Positions 61,498-64,000 of a stretch of 64,000 bases of DNA are shown one piece after another. Each line of letters starts with the position of its first letter. Position 1 is the first letter of the stretch. The stretch comes from Trichomonas tenax (Eukaryota > Parabasalia > Trichomonadida > Trichomonadidae): NCBI GenBank assembly GCA_023091735.1, contig JALKBU010000188.1, positions 1 to 64,000 on the forward strand. The letters run 5' to 3'. A program made the position numbers and the translations under genes. The notes beneath the pieces were generated by a model. That model was given only the letters and a program-made list of their open reading frames with translations, was not told the DNA's origin and made no database searches.

Positions 61498-63168
61498 TCT
61501 ATTGGTTACCTGCTTAATAGCATTCTGGTCTTTAAAGGCAATTTCATTATCGATCTGCTTCACTAATACCAAAGAAGGAGATCAAAAAATTAAAATTGAA
61601 ATAAAGAAACAATCATATATATTATTGATATTGCCTTGAAAGTTGCCCTGCCATTGATTGTTTAAGACTGCATTTTCCTTAATATTTTATTTATTAGTAC
61701 AAGCATTTAACGTTATGTTATGTCCGTGCTAAAAGACCTATGTCATGTAAAGTTTACATGTCAGTTTTGTTTAGATAAAAATTGTGAAAATTCGAGATAT
61801 AAATAAGGTTATCAGCAAGCTCTACATATGTATTCGAAATGTGAAGTACTATGTAATGACATATACGAATATATATCATGCTCGATGAGCCTCAAAAGTA
61901 ATTTATTGAAATAAATGAGGTGAAGGTGTAAATATATTTCAAAGATATAAAATTGCAGCGATTAAGCTCCGAAATCAAACACAGATATCCAAATGGATGA
62001 TAGATACGAAATAGCTAAAGTTGAATTTTGCTATTTTTTGAAAGTTCAAGTAACCTATAAGGAAATTGAAAAAACAGGAACCTTATTCTAAAAAGGAGTG
62101 TGAGTAAAGTAAAAATTACACTTTTTCCTTTTCTTTTTTTGCGAAGCTCAATTCTAAAAATGGCACAGCCGCTTACCGAGAAATTAATGAACTTTAAAAA
62201 GTTCATATGTTATGAAAAAATTAGACCAAACAATTGATTTTGGTAACTTATTGAAAAATTGAGAGGAAAGAATTTTTTCATAAATTATTTTGTCGAGAGA
62301 CAGTAGTGAAACACGCTTTAGGAAAAATAATTGCGATATTCGGATTCAGCACACAGAATGGATATCTAACGTGTTACTATAATTGAAAAATAATTCTAGA
62401 TTTGAGTATCTCAAAATTTACTCGATTAAAACTACGTTTTTATTAAAAGTATGGAAATAATATATATGATTTAATGGAGAATTCCAAAAAAAAGTCAAGT
62501 ATTTTCTATATACACCCAATCTGTCTAAACCATAATGGATGCAAATCAAATTTTTGTAATTTAATTCTTTAATAAATAGATTGTTTGTTTATTGATTCAT
62601 ATACCATTTCACTATTAGAATATATTTACATGTATTACATCGATCATTGTTTCAAGTTGGCCATTGCAGAAACAATTTTTTGCTCTTGTTCATGCATCAT
62701 TCATTTTTGATTAAATTATGATTAACCACATTAATAAAACTAAAAATTATTAATGTCACAAATTTTGAAAAATTGAATTGATAATAATCGTTTTAAATAT
62801 TTCAAATAATTATACAATATGATAGGAAATACGAAATAAAAGTCATATTCATTGAAAAATGGTATTTGTATTTTTTAACTTTTTTCTCTCATTCAAACAA
62901 TTCGCAATCGCAATGTCTGATCATATCATATTATATATTGTGTTCTGTTCTATTCAATGGCGCAATCTTGGTGAGTGATTAATGTAAAGAAGTCGTTATT
63001 TTTTCACAATAAATCCGCCTGACTCAATTAGATAAAATGGAATTTTTGGGACTCATTATTAGCAGAATAGGTTCACATAAAGATAATATATTGAAAAAAT
63101 TTCAAATGAAATGACGATAAATAATAAAAAATTCTTTTTGATGCAATTCACTTCATTTTTATAACTAG
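61498..63168. other. 1.7 kb spacer with perfect-looking dyad at 61741-61763
   Basis: TGTCATGTAAA, one G, TTTACATGTCA (61741-61763) is the tightest dyad in the window: 23 bases with one mismatched pair. No gene starts shortly after it on either strand, so it may belong to a lost gene or act at a distance. The rest of the spacer is AT-rich and empty, with T-rich runs at 62880-62900. Confidence 0.45.
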
Positions 63169-63909
63169 ATGACCTTCGACAGGGTTTTAGGAAATATCTG
63201 TGGTGCCATGGTTGGCTGGCAGGTATGCTCTATCACACTGAGTGCGGTAGGCACAGTTCTTTCATTCCAATATCAAAATTCAGGCGACACTGTTCCAATA
63301 TTGACATTGTTTTGTTGCTATTTGTTCATGTTTGTACGCAGTGTATGATTCTGGAAACCATCTAAGACACCTTGGTGGATGTGGATCATCGTAGGAATTT
63401 GTGGAGTTTGTGATGATTGGACAGCTGTTGCAGCTTATAACTATACGTCACTTGCATTGGCAGTGCTGCTCGTTACCACTGTTATCTTTTGGATTGCTCC
63501 CATATCTTATTTCGTTTTTGGAAGAAAAAATAATTGGATTCAGGGAGTTGCTATGTTAATCGCTTGCGTTGGTGTGTCAATGGTTCTTGTGGCACAAGGA
63601 ACTGAGGGTTCACATCTAAAAGGAAATTTGTTTTCTCTATTAAGCGCAATACTTTACGCAGTTTATTCAGTCCTACAAGAGAAATTGATCAAAGATGACT
63701 CGAAGAGGATATACATTACAAGGTATTCTTTGATAACAATGATAATTGGAGCGATATTAACGGGTTCACTCTAAATCGAAACTTTAATTGGGATTATAAA
63801 GCGATACTACTAATGATTGGATATGCATTCTTACTTGCTGCTTATTATATGTCTGTTCCTATTGTTCTTGAACATTCTAACGCATCAGTAGTAGTAGATA
63901 ATGGGGGTT
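63169..63909 (+). pseudogene. SLC35F-type (EamA/DMT) transporter pseudogene
   Basis: The frame starts with ATG at 63169 (MTFDRVLGNICGAMVGWQV) and carries hydrophobic helices. TGA at 63346-63348 interrupts it. It continues in the same frame with WKPSKTPWWMWIIVGICGVCDDWTA, TTVIFWIAPISYFVFGR and IQGVAMLIACVGVSMVL, a good match in order and spacing to SLC35F1/F2-like drug/metabolite transporters, then TAA at 63772-63774. The next frame still reads LLMIGYAFLLAAYYMSVPIVLEHSNASV, the following helix, before a TAG. A stop and a frameshift make the gene non-functional. The 3' half is missing after about 63909. Confidence 0.78.
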
Positions 63910-64000
63910 AGTTGCCAATTTTTGTAACTATATATAGTGGGGACAATAACTAATATATATAGTGGGAAAAACTAAGTTAATTTTTTTTTATTATTTAATT
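63910..64000. repeat. Short direct repeat TATATATAGTGGG at window end
   Basis: CTATATATAGTGGGGACA and ATATATAGTGGGAAAA stand about 30 bases apart, right where the transporter homology ends. Together they may mark a deletion or insertion junction. There is no gene. Confidence 0.35.

Overview
The window looks like nuclear DNA of a parabasalid flagellate, most likely a trichomonad such as Tritrichomonas or a relative. The evidence is: strongly AT-rich, gene-dense DNA with long intronless genes on both strands; large trichomonad-type gene families (Pmp-like right-handed beta-helix proteins, BspA-like leucine-rich-repeat proteins, glycine-rich surface proteins, ankyrin proteins with a long N-terminal region, giant coiled-coil proteins, Rab GTPases); and TCACTTTT-type elements close to start codons that fit the initiator (Inr) known from Trichomonas vaginalis. 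No virus, organelle or bacterial operon structure is visible. I saw no tRNA, rRNA or CRISPR.

Layout. 1-6.4 kb: a regulatory cluster, a coiled-coil gene, a broken beta-helix gene, a type I membrane protein and a small coiled-coil protein. 6.6-12.2 kb: a frameshifted pseudokinase with a membrane tail, an acidic protein of unknown function, and a basic protein with Sfi1-like FxxW repeats. 13.3-15.5 kb: a Rab21/Rab5-like GTPase and a bromodomain protein with a NET-like end. 15.8-18.6 kb: a cluster of one intact and several decayed beta-helix genes. 19.7-29.4 kb: a Ste24 homologue without its zinc ligands, a second Rab, and a 2251-residue coiled-coil protein with nine exact 33-residue repeats. 29.8-34.9 kb: a BspA-like pseudogene, a CARMIL-like PH/LRR protein and an Oca1/Siw14-like phosphatase. 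35-41.7 kb: a beta-helix pseudogene, a coiled-coil protein and an ankyrin protein. 41.7-49.5 kb: two tandem broken glycine-rich genes and a very long acidic repeat gene whose 3' third has decayed. 49.5-54.5 kb: gene-poor DNA with relics and an inverted repeat. 55-61.5 kb: the conserved core, with an N-terminal protein methyltransferase, ribosomal protein uL16, a divergent Hsp70 and a tetraspanin-like protein. 61.5-64 kb: mostly empty, ending in an SLC35F-like transporter pseudogene.

Genes appear to be transcribed singly, and neighbouring genes show no common pathway. Housekeeping genes are intact, while the surface-protein families are mostly broken, as in an expanding and decaying family genome. 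Two short sequence signals recur in the spacers: GTCACTTTT, and a dyad built on TGNCAWGTAA / TTACWTGNCA. They may be the main promoter grammar of this genome, and the dyad is the most promising undescribed signal here. Several proteins keep a fold but have lost catalytic residues (pseudokinase, pseudo-Ste24, divergent Hsp70).
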